Below, in pieces: positions 18,369-28,037 of a DNA stretch of 64,000 nt. A program made the translations under genes and the position numbers. The notes under the pieces were generated by a model, which was not told where the DNA came from, ran no database searches, and was given only the letters and a program-made list of their open reading frames with translations. Positions within the stretch are counted from its first letter, which is position 1, and each line of letters starts with the position of its first letter. Source of the DNA: Pseudoalteromonas umbrosa (GTDB taxonomy: Bacteria > Pseudomonadota > Gammaproteobacteria > Enterobacterales > Alteromonadaceae); NCBI RefSeq assembly GCF_030125375.1, contig NZ_JASJUU010000008.1:121384-185383 (forward strand). Reading direction: 5' to 3'.

Positions 18369-19834
18369 CGGCAGTATGTCCCAGTTTGAATAGCTCCATT
18401 ATTAGAAATAGCTTTCATTTCAAATTCATAGCAATTCGCTTTGTCTTTACTGGATGAGTAAGTGACATAATAGTTCTCACCTTGATAGTCATAACGCATC
18501 GTTCGCTTTCCATCCGCATCCACAGTATGTGTCAAGTTTTGCACATCCCCCGCAGGCGGTCTTAGATCTGAGCGATCCGCGCCACCACTCAATGGCGCTA
18601 CGCGTGGTAAATCACGAGTGTCCACTTCACCCACTAAGCACTGAAGCACATAAGGTGGCGCAGTCGATAAATGATATCGATAGCCAAACGTGTCATCAGC
18701 AATGCCATTACACAGCTCTAAATCGCCTTGCGAGATAGCACTGCCATCTGGGTTGTTAAAACCATAGAGCGGATAACCATCATACCCCCAGCCAATTATG
18801 GTATCGTCGTTGAGCGTTTCCATCGCATCCATCATGCAAGTCGGTGCAGCATGATAGTGATAATCATCTCCTCTGCCCGCATGACCACCGCAATTATCTA
18901 ATTGGCCAAGCGCAACCGTATCGACACTTGGGTCGTGGTTAAACAAATCGAGTTCGCCCGCAGCTGAATAGTCATAAATGGGCACCCCATTTATTGCCAC
19001 ACCAAGCGCTGCATCTATCGTTGTGGGGTTGGCCGCAGGTTGCGGCTCCAGTTTGATTGGCGCTGCATATCCAAGCGCAGGGACAGGGATCTGTTCATTT
19101 GTCGCCTTTATACCGTTCATCAAGTCATGACTTGGGTAAGTATCCGAGGTGATATAGGCATAACTATCATCACAGGTTACAACAACATCATTTTCAGGAG
19201 ACATCGCCACTGATTGGCGAATAAGTTCACAACGTGTTAGTTCTGTTTGCACATCACCGCTGAGCGTGTATTTGAAATCTAGCGTGGTACTGAGTTCACC
19301 GTCGCTGTAGCTTATTTTCTGAGTATATTCACCTGCAGCTTGCTCAGAGGTATCAATAGATTGCGGTGTAAAAATAAGGCTATCACCATTGCTATCATTG
19401 CAAGATAAATAACTACTAACAATCAAGCTTGACTGGGATAGAGACACGTTAGGCTGACTGCTTTGCAAACAGCTCGGTGCTTGGTTTGTGATTTGATATG
19501 GCAACTCCACTTGCGTTTGCCCACCTTGGCCATCGGAGATAGTAATGGTTTGAGCATACGCTCCAGATCCAAGCCCATCACTTTGAATTGTACTTGGCTC
19601 ATAACTCAGAGCATCACCATCCGCATCACTGCATTGCAATAAGCCACTTACTGCAACTGCACCGTTGCCTCGTGGGATATCAATCGAATTGGCGATGCAT
19701 TGTGGTGCAGCATTCTCGCTAGAGTTGGTCGGTAATGATGCATTATCCGCACTTTCACCACCACCGCCGCCGCAACCACTCAGTGATAAAAATAACAGGG
19801 TTATACTACTTAATTGAAATACCGACATTGTCAT
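18365..19834 (-). CDS. YHYH-domain lipoprotein with two Ig-like repeats
   Basis: ATG 19834 chosen because AAAGGG lies just before it; the frame continues to 19864. Lipobox LSLSGC followed by a Gly-rich linker. Two homologous Ig/cadherin-like repeats at about residues 45-110 and 115-190 share CSDADGDALSYEP and CNDSNGDSLIFTP. The C-terminal 280 residues form the YHYH domain, with its signature DDYHYHAAPTC and IGWGYDGYPLYGF. YHYH proteins are envelope proteins of unclear chemistry. Cotranslated with the exported protein downstream. Confidence 0.82.
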   Translation of the reverse strand: MTMSVFQLSSITLLFLSLSGCGGGGGESADNASLPTNSSENAAPQCIANSIDIPRGNGAVAVSGLLQCSDADGDALSYEPSTIQSDGLGSGAYAQTITISDGQGGQTQVELPYQITNQAPSCLQSSQPNVSLSQSSLIVSSYLSCNDSNGDSLIFTPQSIDTSEQAAGEYTQKISYSDGELSTTLDFKYTLSGDVQTELTRCELIRQSVAMSPENDVVVTCDDSYAYITSDTYPSHDLMNGIKATNEQIPVPALGYAAPIKLEPQPAANPTTIDAALGVAINGVPIYDYSAAGELDLFNHDPSVDTVALGQLDNCGGHAGRGDDYHYHAAPTCMMDAMETLNDDTIIGWGYDGYPLYGFNNPDGSAISQGDLELCNGIADDTFGYRYHLSTAPPYVLQCLVGEVDTRDLPRVAPLSGGADRSDLRPPAGDVQNLTHTVDADGKRTMRYDYQGENYYVTYSSSKDKANCYEFEMKAISNNGAIQTGTYCR

Positions 19835-20062
19835 TTTGTGCCCTTTTTTATAATAAAACCCCAAAACATGTGGAATTTTTTATTTAGACTATACAAAATA
19901 AACCAATAACACTATTGCGAATTCAACAAGTAATCAAAAAGCACATAACCCTAATCTGATCATCAAGCAAAAAGCATTCAAAAGCCCTGCATAATGTATG
20001 TATTTTTTATCACTTCTCATCTCATCCGAACAGTGAAAAAATACGATAACCTGCGTGACTAA

Positions 20063-21748
20063 TTAGCTTAAAACCCAACCTATCCCCCAAGATAGTGACA
20101 TGGTAAACATCACCGCCCACGAGACTTGTCTTAGTACCATTTTAGATGCAAAGCGCCACTGCATTTCCCGAATAATGGTGAGCAGCGATACGATACAAGG
20201 CAACATCACCCCCGCCAAATACACGGCACATAACAATTGAACGTCTGTGATTTCAGCGATTTTTAGCCCTTGCGTACTACTATCAATCAACCCAATCGCC
20301 AAACCATCTTTACGAATGGCCCCTAAGATCACCGCAATAGCTGCGCTTTCAGGTAAATTCACCACACTCATCAATGGTGCTATCACGCCAATTAAAGCAT
20401 CGAAAAAGCCAAGCCACGCTAAAAAACCAGCCGCTAAGCAGATCCCCACAAAAAGCGGAAATGCCGTCATGAAAAATGACTTGAGTACATCGGTCATTTC
20501 ATTGAATGCAAAACGCCAATTAGGCGGTTGTAAAAAGCCTCGATTCAATAAGTTATGAGAGGCAGCCGCTTTTCGCTGCGCCGCAGAGGTTGTCACAATC
20601 AAATAAATACAGGTTGTAACAGCCAAAATGATCAAATATGGCAAGGTTAAATAGGGCTTACCCGCAGCGGAGAACACCGCAACAGTGGCTGGCAATTGAT
20701 ATGAGCAAGCAGAGCCAAACGATATCGCCGATACACAGCTGCCACGAGTGCAGCAAGAACAATTACGAGTTTGAATTATCGCAGGTACATTGCAGCCAAA
20801 TCCCATGATCACACGCACCAAGTCACGACCACTTAACCCGAGTTTGTGCATAACTGGGTCTAAACGATAAGACAGTCTATCTATGAGCCCTGTGGTTTTA
20901 TACAAAGAGATGATAATCGAAAAAATAACCACCGTTGGCAATGCGTACAAAACTAAAAACGGCAACATAGACACCAAGCCATAATCACCCACCAGCATAT
21001 GATTAAAGGGCTCAGGCAAATGAGAGAGCTTTGATTTAATTAAGTCGACTGGCTGCTCAATCGTTGGATACAGCCAATCGGCAAATGTATTTGCATTGGT
21101 TACGGCCAGCCAAGCGGGCAGCACCAATAATAAAAAGGATAAAAGCGGGGCAAGTCCTGTTTTCTCGAAAAACAATAACTTGGGTTTTACCGACCAATTG
21201 GCTGACAACTTCGGCGCACTTTTTGGAAAACGAGATGGACGCGCTAACGCCTGCTCTATTTCTGTTAGTTGCGCATCTGAAATATGTCGATTATCAATCG
21301 TTACCCATGCCAAATTAGTACCTTCTCGAAGTCTCGCCAGCTCCTCCTGAACGCCAGCTCTGTCTTTTACTAAATCCCAATAAGTTAAAATTACAATACC
21401 TGTTTGGCCTTTCGCCAAATGCCATAGGTCTGATAAATCACTTTGCAAATCAGACGCCTTTAACGTCAAAATAATGTGCTCACTGGTTTTTAATCGGCTC
21501 AAGACTTGAGAGGTCACGACGCTGTCCATACTGGTTTGTATACCAGGCGTGTCCGTGATTGTTTGGCCATTCCAAGTGTACTCTTTACAAAATAACGAAC
21601 TGCCTTGAAAGTTACTTTTACCCGACTTTTTACCTACCAAGTTTTCCGTGAATGCGGTTTTCCCCACGCTCTCTTTGCCAATCAATAACCAATTATTTTT
21701 TTGCTTTTGCTCTGGGTAAAAAGTCTGTACATCGATAAACTGCGTCAT
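20063..21748 (-). CDS. Atypical FeoB-like metal transporter with N-terminal G domain
   Basis: ATG 21748 overlaps the stop of the upstream flavoprotein (TAATG), so I use it rather than the in-frame Met at 21775. G domain: P-loop GKESVGKT (24-31), G3 DTPG (66-69); the G4 NxxD has become TYWD. The membrane part keeps FeoB gate features GFGCNVPA and GAIRKDGLAIG across about eight segments, and carries a Cys cluster CSCCTRGSC after the first. At 561 residues it is shorter than classical FeoB (about 750-770) and lacks a separate FeoA. The adjacent Zur-like site hints at zinc-linked regulation; the transported ion is unproven. Confidence 0.8.
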   Translation of the reverse strand: MTQFIDVQTFYPEQKQKNNWLLIGKESVGKTAFTENLVGKKSGKSNFQGSSLFCKEYTWNGQTITDTPGIQTSMDSVVTSQVLSRLKTSEHIILTLKASDLQSDLSDLWHLAKGQTGIVILTYWDLVKDRAGVQEELARLREGTNLAWVTIDNRHISDAQLTEIEQALARPSRFPKSAPKLSANWSVKPKLLFFEKTGLAPLLSFLLLVLPAWLAVTNANTFADWLYPTIEQPVDLIKSKLSHLPEPFNHMLVGDYGLVSMLPFLVLYALPTVVIFSIIISLYKTTGLIDRLSYRLDPVMHKLGLSGRDLVRVIMGFGCNVPAIIQTRNCSCCTRGSCVSAISFGSACSYQLPATVAVFSAAGKPYLTLPYLIILAVTTCIYLIVTTSAAQRKAAASHNLLNRGFLQPPNWRFAFNEMTDVLKSFFMTAFPLFVGICLAAGFLAWLGFFDALIGVIAPLMSVVNLPESAAIAVILGAIRKDGLAIGLIDSSTQGLKIAEITDVQLLCAVYLAGVMLPCIVSLLTIIREMQWRFASKMVLRQVSWAVMFTMSLSWGIGWVLS

Positions 21749-22869
21749 TAGCAGAAGCACTCCTGCTGCTTGCAACAGTCCATATCCTCAAGCACCATAC
21801 CCGCTTGGCGATAGTGCTTCATCACCGACATATCGAGCTCTAACTCTGAACCAATGACTCTACATGGCGCGGCAAAACGGCCTCTGAACTTATAGATAAA
21901 ACAAAGCAGAGTTGGGTCGTGATAGAGTCTGGGCCCTGCTAAGAATAAATTTCTACGCTTAGTTGACTCATCAAATGCGCTGACCCACGGATAACCATTG
22001 TCTTGGTAGACAAAAAGATCGGATACAGGACCAAGGTCCATCTCAAACCCCGTGCAATTAATCGGTGGAAATAGCGTACGCACCTCGTTGCCATCAGTAG
22101 ATTGCACAACGTACTCATTGCCTTCTTTGTACACTGAACTGACTTCAAACTCGCCATCAAAATCAATATCTTTATTGTCTGCAATCGATTTCATACGCTC
22201 CATAGTATACGGAGATAATACTTGGCTGGGGTCATAGGTATCGGCGTCATTTGGCTTGCAATCGAGTAAAGTGACTTTGTTTGCAGAATTAGCCAAATTA
22301 AACGTGGCGTCTACTCCGCTCTCATAGCCGCCAATGACCACATAATGGCCCTGCTCTAATGCTTGCCAATCACGGATATGGGTATTGTGCTGACACAGCT
22401 CTGCGCCACTAAAAGCATTCATACTGGGCGATTGGAATTCGCCCCCTGCCCAGATTAAAAATTTGCATTGGATCTCAGAGTCGCTCGTTTGCAAATAAAA
22501 CCCGTCATTTGGCCCTATCGATGATACTTCTAATAGCTCAGTTTGTGTCGTGACTGGGATTTTGTAATGGTTAACCACCATATTTAAATACTTTGCATAC
22601 TCTTTGCCGCTCAAATGTTCTTTACCCGCATTAAAAGCAGGTGAAGTATCTGGGGTGATGGCGTTTAAGTCTGTTTGGTGATAGCCATTACAAGGAAAGG
22701 AAGGAGTAATAAAGCGCATGCTGTCTGGCCATCTTAAAAAGCTCTCCCCCACTTCGCCTCGCTCAAGCACAATGAGTTCTTCATCTTCAATGCCCATTTG
22801 CTTTAATAAAGCTGCACACCCGAGTCCCGCAGGGCCTGCGCCAACGATTACGACTTCCGTTTTGATCAT
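21748..22869 (-). CDS. FAD/NAD(P)-binding flavoprotein (CzcO/TrxB-like) with Cys-rich tail
   Basis: Start set at Met 22869 (MIKTEVVIVGAGPAGLG); AGGTGA precedes it, and the 27 residues upstream look untranslated. GAGPAG at 10-15 binds FAD and VIGGYESGVDAT near 175-185 resembles the NAD(P)-binding motif of FMO/CzcO-like oxidoreductases. The last ten residues hold four cysteines (CCKQQECFC), possibly metal- or thiol-reactive. One-base overlap with the FeoB-like gene makes an operon, suggesting a reductase that serves metal uptake. That coupling is inference. Confidence 0.8.
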   Translation of the reverse strand: MIKTEVVIVGAGPAGLGCAALLKQMGIEDEELIVLERGEVGESFLRWPDSMRFITPSFPCNGYHQTDLNAITPDTSPAFNAGKEHLSGKEYAKYLNMVVNHYKIPVTTQTELLEVSSIGPNDGFYLQTSDSEIQCKFLIWAGGEFQSPSMNAFSGAELCQHNTHIRDWQALEQGHYVVIGGYESGVDATFNLANSANKVTLLDCKPNDADTYDPSQVLSPYTMERMKSIADNKDIDFDGEFEVSSVYKEGNEYVVQSTDGNEVRTLFPPINCTGFEMDLGPVSDLFVYQDNGYPWVSAFDESTKRRNLFLAGPRLYHDPTLLCFIYKFRGRFAAPCRVIGSELELDMSVMKHYRQAGMVLEDMDCCKQQECFC

Positions 22870-23032
22870 GTGAGGTTCACCTATCTCGTTAAAACTTAAA
22901 TTTGATACGATATAACACAGCAATATACACAAATACAAATGAGAATTCATTGCATTAATTGATTAATCTTGCTGGTCGTACCCTTAAACATAAAAGCCTG
23001 TAGCAATTCCAATGGTGAAATCACAAAAATAT

Positions 23033-23045
23033 GTTATAACATAAC
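23033..23045. promoter_or_regulatory. Putative Zur operator between divergent operons
   Basis: GTTATAACATAAC has perfect GTTAT/ATAAC half-sites around three bases, the core of the gammaproteobacterial Zur box (ATGTTATAnnATAACAT-like; ATGTTATAACAT also overlaps it). It lies 30 bases before dksA2 and 163 bases before the flavoprotein start, so it could repress both directions when zinc is ample. Confidence 0.65.
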
Positions 23046-23074
23046 AAATAAGCAAAAATAGTGGTATATCAATT

Positions 23075-23485
23075 ATGACCTCCGCGATTGAAGAAAAGAT
23101 TATTAATGCTCCGGAATCAGACTATATGAATGACGAGCAGTTAGCATTTTTTAAAGACCTGCTCATCGAGTTACACGACACAACCAGAGCACGAATAAAA
23201 GAAGCTAAAGAGGAAATGCTCAACCAACCAGATTTGCCAGATTTTAACGACCGAGCCTCTTGGGAAGAGCAATGTGAACTCCTAATGCGCATTGTAGATA
23301 GAGAGCAAAAATTACTGCCCAAAATTCAACTTTCCCTTGAGCGCATTCGTTTAGGCACCTATGGATATTGCCTTGAAACCGGCGAGCCCATTGGGGTTCA
23401 ACGACTGATGGCAAGACCGACCGCAGAATACTGCATTGACGTCAAAGCATGCCAAGAAATGAAGGAACATTTAATCCGATCTTAA
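23075..23485 (+). CDS. dksA2: Zinc-independent DksA paralogue (DksA2-type)
   Basis: 136 residues in DksA order: coiled coil with the acidic tip DFNDRAS (DxxD kept), then the C-terminal finger RLGTYGYCLETGEPIG...ARPTAEYCIDVKAC. Normal DksA has CxxC...CxxC; here the second cysteine of each pair is Thr102 and Val123, leaving Cys99 and Cys120. In Pseudomonas the DksA2 paralogue with such a degraded finger replaces DksA under zinc starvation and is Zur-controlled. The Zur-like palindrome upstream and the COG0523 GTPase downstream fit the same role: ppGpp-dependent control of RNA polymerase when zinc is scarce. Confidence 0.85.
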   Translation: MTSAIEEKIINAPESDYMNDEQLAFFKDLLIELHDTTRARIKEAKEEMLNQPDLPDFNDRASWEEQCELLMRIVDREQKLLPKIQLSLERIRLGTYGYCLETGEPIGVQRLMARPTAEYCIDVKACQEMKEHLIRS

Positions 23486-23531
23486 TCGACAAATTCAACC
23501 AACTATGCAAGTAACAATAAGGTAGCAAGTT

Positions 23532-24740
23532 ATGTTACAAACACCGTCAAAATTACCTGTTACAGTACTTTCCGGCTTTCTTGGTGCAGGGAAAACCACC
23601 CTATTAAACCACATACTCAATAACCGAGATGGGCTGAAAATAGCGGTTATTGTTAATGATATGAGCGAAATTAATATCGACGCCGCCACCGTTAAAAATG
23701 AAATCGGCGTTAATCGCGCAGAAGAAAAGCTTGTCGAAATGAGTAATGGCTGTATCTGCTGCACGCTACGAGAAGACTTACTCGAAGAAATCACCCAGCT
23801 CGCCAAAGAAGGTAAGTACGACTACCTCGTTATTGAATCCACAGGCATATCAGAGCCACTCCCAGTGGCTGAAACATTCACCTTTACCGATGAAGATGGT
23901 CAAAGCTTATCTAACGTTGCCACTTTAGATACCATGGTGACTGTTGTCGATGCCCTTAACTTTTTAAAAGACTACGACCAAGCCCGTTACTTACAAGAAG
24001 TGGGAGAAAGCTTAGGTGACGACGACCACCGCAATGTCGCTGACTTGTTAGTTGACCAAATCGAGTTTGCTGATGTAATTGTGATCAGTAAAACCGACCT
24101 TGTCACTGAAACAGAGCTACGCCGTCTACAGAGCATCTTAAGTACGCTTAATACCGAAGCCATACAAATCCCAGTATTAAACGGCCAAGTACCGCTCAAA
24201 CAGATCCTTGCAACAGGTAAATTCAGTTTTGAGAAAGCCCAGCTAGCTCCAGGTTGGTTGAAAGAGCTCCGCGGTGAACATGTGCCGGAAACAGAGGAGT
24301 TTGGTATCAGCAGTTTTGTATATGCTGCACGCAAGCCTTTTCACCCGCAACGATTTTATGACTTTTTACACAGTAAAGACAAAAAAGGTAAGCTCATACG
24401 CTCTAAAGGTTTCTTTTGGCTTGCATCACGCCCTCAATTTGCAGGTAGCTGGAATCAAGCAGGCGGTATGGCACAATATGGCGTGGCGGGCCTTTTTTGG
24501 AAAGCAGTCCCACAAGAGCAGTGGCCAACCGATCCAGAGTACATTGATGCGATACAAGATATGTGGGAAGAACCCTATGGAGACATGCGTCAAGAACTCG
24601 TATTTATCGGCCAAAAGCTCGATAAACAAGCGATTATCGATGCACTGAATGGCTGCTTGTTAAGTGAGGAAGAAATGGCACTTGGTATGCAGCTTTGGAG
24701 CACGCTACCTGATCCGTTCCCTGAGTGGGAAACAAAATAA
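23532..24740 (+). CDS. G3E-family (COG0523) GTPase, ZigA/CobW-like zinc metallochaperone
   Basis: Walker [10 protein letters not shown] (15-23), the COG0523 signature CICC (74-77) in [12 protein letters not shown], Walker B-like IESTGISEP and a C-terminal CobW_C domain. Proteins of this class hydrolyse GTP to deliver zinc or other metals to client enzymes, and many are Zur-regulated. It follows dksA2 by 46 bases on the same strand (AAGGTAGC before ATG), so both probably share the Zur-type promoter. 402 residues, as expected for the ZigA/YeiR branch. Confidence 0.9.
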   Translation: MLQTPSKLPVTVLSGFLGAGKTTLLNHILNNRDGLKIAVIVNDMSEINIDAATVKNEIGVNRAEEKLVEMSNGCICCTLREDLLEEITQLAKEGKYDYLVIESTGISEPLPVAETFTFTDEDGQSLSNVATLDTMVTVVDALNFLKDYDQARYLQEVGESLGDDDHRNVADLLVDQIEFADVIVISKTDLVTETELRRLQSILSTLNTEAIQIPVLNGQVPLKQILATGKFSFEKAQLAPGWLKELRGEHVPETEEFGISSFVYAARKPFHPQRFYDFLHSKDKKGKLIRSKGFFWLASRPQFAGSWNQAGGMAQYGVAGLFWKAVPQEQWPTDPEYIDAIQDMWEEPYGDMRQELVFIGQKLDKQAIIDALNGCLLSEEEMALGMQLWSTLPDPFPEWETK

Positions 24741-24747
24741 ATTAAAC

Positions 24748-24777
24748 CGAGGCAGTTGCACTTAAAACCCTGCCTCG
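24748..24777. terminator. Bidirectional hairpin between convergent genes
   Basis: CGAGGCAG (24748-24755) pairs perfectly with CTGCCTCG (24770-24777). It separates the COG0523 gene from the convergent TerB-like gene. T tail is weak on the plus side. Confidence 0.6.
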
Positions 24778-24795
24778 CTTCAAATTAATTACGGT

Positions 24796-25188
24796 TCATA
24801 GCTCCGCTTCCAACACTGCAAGTGCGCGTTTTTCCGCTTCGTCGACGACACCATCAGCCTCGATAACTTTAATGACAAGCTCTTTGACAAATTTACGCAT
24901 AGGCTCATCAACAATATGATGCATCCTGTGCTGAATGAACGACTCAACATCATTTTGCTTCACAGCTAAAATAGATTTGCTCAAACTGTCTTCAAAATAA
25001 TCTTCAAGTGCGATAGTAGAGTTCCACTGCAACTGATTTGCCCATTCATAAACAACACGCTTTTCGCTATCGTCTATTTTTCCATCAACTCCAATAAACA
25101 ATAAAGCGAGGTCTAATAATGATTCTTTCTGCAATTGATCGATGCAGATCCCAGTATCAAAATGACTCAATAGTTGCTCAAATTTCAT
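24796..25188 (-). CDS. TerB-like protein
   Basis: 130 residues, all helical, with two TerB-type acidic loops, VDGKIDDSEKR (about 34-44) and ADGVVDEAEKR (about 110-120). The TerB fold is shared by tellurite-resistance proteins and many uncharacterised stress proteins, where these loops bind metal. No other ter gene is present, so tellurite resistance should not be inferred. GGAG lies before ATG. Lies next to zinc-limitation genes but on its own convergent transcript. Confidence 0.75.
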   Translation of the reverse strand: MKFEQLLSHFDTGICIDQLQKESLLDLALLFIGVDGKIDDSEKRVVYEWANQLQWNSTIALEDYFEDSLSKSILAVKQNDVESFIQHRMHHIVDEPMRKFVKELVIKVIEADGVVDEAEKRALAVLEAEL

Positions 25189-25445
25189 TATTTCTCCTTA
25201 CAAAATTGAATAATCCAATATATTGAAATGACAAGGATGCGTTTGTGACTATGCAAACATAACTTACCTACATACGTTGTTCAAAACAATTTAGCACACA
25301 TTAATTAACTATCCCTTTAAATGGTACAAATAAAAATATACAATGCTCGAGTGACATAAAATAAAGCAAAATTCAACAATCAACACAATAGAACAACAAA
25401 TACAGCGTCAATTTAGTAAGCTGGATGTAAATTATAGGAATTAAT

Positions 25446-27998
25446 ATGCTCGGAAAGATTCAAGGAATTCTTCTCTTTACCACAATAACAACACCTCTAG
25501 TGAGTTATGCAATAGACAAACAACAACCAAAGCCGGAAGCTTATCAAAAAAGTCTATCTATGCTAGCCACAGAGTCTGCCCCTCGTATTGTAGGGGGAGA
25601 AGAGGTAACACCATTTTCATATCCATTTATGGGTAGCTTACACTTACATGACAGCCACCATTGCGGACTTTCTTTTATAGGTGATAATAAAGTACTCACT
25701 GCATCACACTGTGTTGAAAACCTCTCTCCATCTGCGCTTACTGTTAAATTCGAAGGTCATGATTTAACAAACCCTACTCAGTGGCAAACCTATCAAGTGA
25801 CTCAAATTTTGATGCACGAAAACTATAACTTCGGATATCAATATAATAATGACATTGCAGTTTTAGAGCTTGATCGTAACGTCGAAAATATAGAACCAAT
25901 TAAGCTTGCAGACCAAGAGCTTAGAGATAGCCTTACAGTAGGTGAATCTCTTAAGGTAATGGGTTGGGGTCGATTAAGCTCTGGGGGAGAATCACCTACA
26001 AAACTAAGGGAAGTAGATGTCCCTTATGTTCCTAACGAGACATGTAACGATGTAAATCACTATAATGGTTCTATCACAGACACCATGATATGCGCGGGAT
26101 TTGAAGAGGGTGGTAAAGATTCATGCCAAGGGGATAGCGGTGGCCCACTGATTATTCAAAAAAATGATGAATGGGTACAAGTAGGTGTTGTTAGTTGGGG
26201 CTACGGTTGCGCTGCGCCGAACAACCCTGGGGTTTATGCTGATGTTGCGTCTCTCCGACTTTGGACATATGCGAATGCTTTCGATTTAGGTTTCAATAAA
26301 CAAATACGAAATGCTTATATTACAGACCAACCTTCGGCAAGAATCACCGGACCGTTTAAGAATAATTTAGATGAATCAATAACAATCTCGAAATTCGAAC
26401 TTGCCGAAACATCACCTCTTAATAGTGTGACTGAACTAACAGAGCAAAACTGTAGCGCCTCTACTCTTTCACCTGAACAAGAGTGTACTTTTACAGTGCA
26501 GACCAATGATGACTATCAATATGGCCAATACACTCTTAGCATTGACGTTGAGCACCCTTTCTATTCACAGTACCCAGCTAACCTCTCTTTCCGTAAAACA
26601 ACTGAGTTTTCTGAAAATATCAGTGAATATTTAGCAACTTCAGACAGTATTACTTGGAGCACTGGTGGTGACCAAAAGTGGTATACTGGTGAACTCGCCT
26701 CAGGACAAAAAGCCCTATTTAGCGGTGATATTCTTGACCAAACTGAAGATAATACCCTAGAGCAATCAGAGCAGAAGTCATATTTGCTGATACAGATTGA
26801 TGAACCACACATTGGTGCAATAAGCTTTGATTACTCATTATCAAGTGAACAAAGCTATGACTTTATCTATGTCACTCACAATGGTGAGAAGTTAGTTTCT
26901 GATAGCGGTGAAAAAAATGAGCCTATCAATGTCGAGATAACACTCGAGAAAGGACTTAATCAAATCCTAATCGAATATCATAAAGATGCTAGCGTATCAC
27001 ATGGTACTGATAACGTTTCGATTCATAATTTCAGCACGACATTTGCAAATGAAACACCAACCGCAGTCATCACCCAGTCGGAGATAGAAGTACGAAGCGA
27101 ACTTGAGTTTTTCATGGATGCAAGTCAATCTTTAGATGTAGACGGCGACACAATCACCTATCAGTGGACTGATACAAGTAACCCTGAGACAGTGTTAGGC
27201 AGCGAAGCAAATATTACACTCACGGCTGAAAAAGTATCCATAGACACGACAAAAACTTACCAAGTTACTGTCACTGACGAGTTCGAAGCAACTGATACCG
27301 CGCTTATTACTGTAAACATCAAAGCAAACCAAGCGCCCGTTATTGAACTTAAAGAAAAAGTTATCGACGTTAGAAGTGAACTTGAATTTGTACTGGATGC
27401 CAGCGCCTCAATTGATCCTGAAAATGACGCACTAACATATACGTGGACAAAACTTGCAGCTGAAGACGAAGCCATCAGTGACCAAGCTGCTGTTACAACG
27501 AGAGCTGACAAAGTTATCGAAGACACTACTGTTATTTATCAACTTACCGTAACTGACAGTTTCGGAGCTGCTGTAACAGATCTAGTAAAAGTAAATATCG
27601 CCAAAAATAATGCACCTGAGTTCACTCTAGAAAGCGGAACCCAAAGTGTCTCTGTAGGCGAAGAAGTACTAGTTACTGCAACAGCTAATGATCCGGATGG
27701 CGACGAATTCACTTACACTTGGTCTCAGACTTCAGGCACAGAAATCACATTACCTGACAATAGTAATGAATTGAAATTTACAGCACCAGCTGTTGCTCAG
27801 GATGAAACATTCACCTTTACACTGACTGTCACAGACTCATTTGGTCTATCCCACTCACAAGAAGTGAGTATTGATGTGAAAGCTCCAGTAACCGAAACTG
27901 TGAAACCTCAGGAAAAAGATGATAGTGGCTCATTAGGTTCTTTCAGTTTATTGTTAATTGCATTTGCAGCTGTGTTTAGACGATTCGCAGCCAAATAA
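25446..27998 (+). CDS. Secreted trypsin-like protease with PKD-like repeats and GlyGly-CTERM tail
   Basis: Signal peptide 1-22; pro-region; activation site Arg47-IVGG. Catalytic triad His88 (TASHC), Asp (NNDIAVLEL) and Ser in DSCQGDSGGPL. The Asp six residues before that serine is trypsin residue 189, so cleavage after Arg/Lys is expected. Three PKD/Ig-like repeats (EVRSELEFFMDASQSLDVDGD and two relatives) occupy about 540-815. The C-terminus (DSGSLGSFSLLLIAF...RRF) has a Gly/Ser stretch, membrane segment and basic end, as in GlyGly-CTERM substrates of rhombosortase exported by type II secretion. A paralogue follows. Confidence 0.9.
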   Translation: MLGKIQGILLFTTITTPLVSYAIDKQQPKPEAYQKSLSMLATESAPRIVGGEEVTPFSYPFMGSLHLHDSHHCGLSFIGDNKVLTASHCVENLSPSALTVKFEGHDLTNPTQWQTYQVTQILMHENYNFGYQYNNDIAVLELDRNVENIEPIKLADQELRDSLTVGESLKVMGWGRLSSGGESPTKLREVDVPYVPNETCNDVNHYNGSITDTMICAGFEEGGKDSCQGDSGGPLIIQKNDEWVQVGVVSWGYGCAAPNNPGVYADVASLRLWTYANAFDLGFNKQIRNAYITDQPSARITGPFKNNLDESITISKFELAETSPLNSVTELTEQNCSASTLSPEQECTFTVQTNDDYQYGQYTLSIDVEHPFYSQYPANLSFRKTTEFSENISEYLATSDSITWSTGGDQKWYTGELASGQKALFSGDILDQTEDNTLEQSEQKSYLLIQIDEPHIGAISFDYSLSSEQSYDFIYVTHNGEKLVSDSGEKNEPINVEITLEKGLNQILIEYHKDASVSHGTDNVSIHNFSTTFANETPTAVITQSEIEVRSELEFFMDASQSLDVDGDTITYQWTDTSNPETVLGSEANITLTAEKVSIDTTKTYQVTVTDEFEATDTALITVNIKANQAPVIELKEKVIDVRSELEFVLDASASIDPENDALTYTWTKLAAEDEAISDQAAVTTRADKVIEDTTVIYQLTVTDSFGAAVTDLVKVNIAKNNAPEFTLESGTQSVSVGEEVLVTATANDPDGDEFTYTWSQTSGTEITLPDNSNELKFTAPAVAQDETFTFTLTVTDSFGLSHSQEVSIDVKAPVTETVKPQEKDDSGSLGSFSLLLIAFAAVFRRFAAK

Positions 27999-28009
27999 GT
28001 AATAACTTA

Positions 28010-28037
28010 AAATGCCTCCTGTAATGGAGGCATTTTT
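28010..28037 (+). terminator. Rho-independent terminator
   Basis: AATGCCTCC (28011-28019) pairs with GGAGGCATT (28026-28034) and runs into TTTT. Confidence 0.85.

Noticed and set aside
22925-22945. TGAGAATTCATTGCA as a Fur box
   Set aside because: One half matches the Fur consensus but the other does not; the Zur-like palindrome nearby is much better.
24796-25188. Tellurite-resistance operon
   Set aside because: Only a TerB-like protein is present; no terC, terD or terZ.
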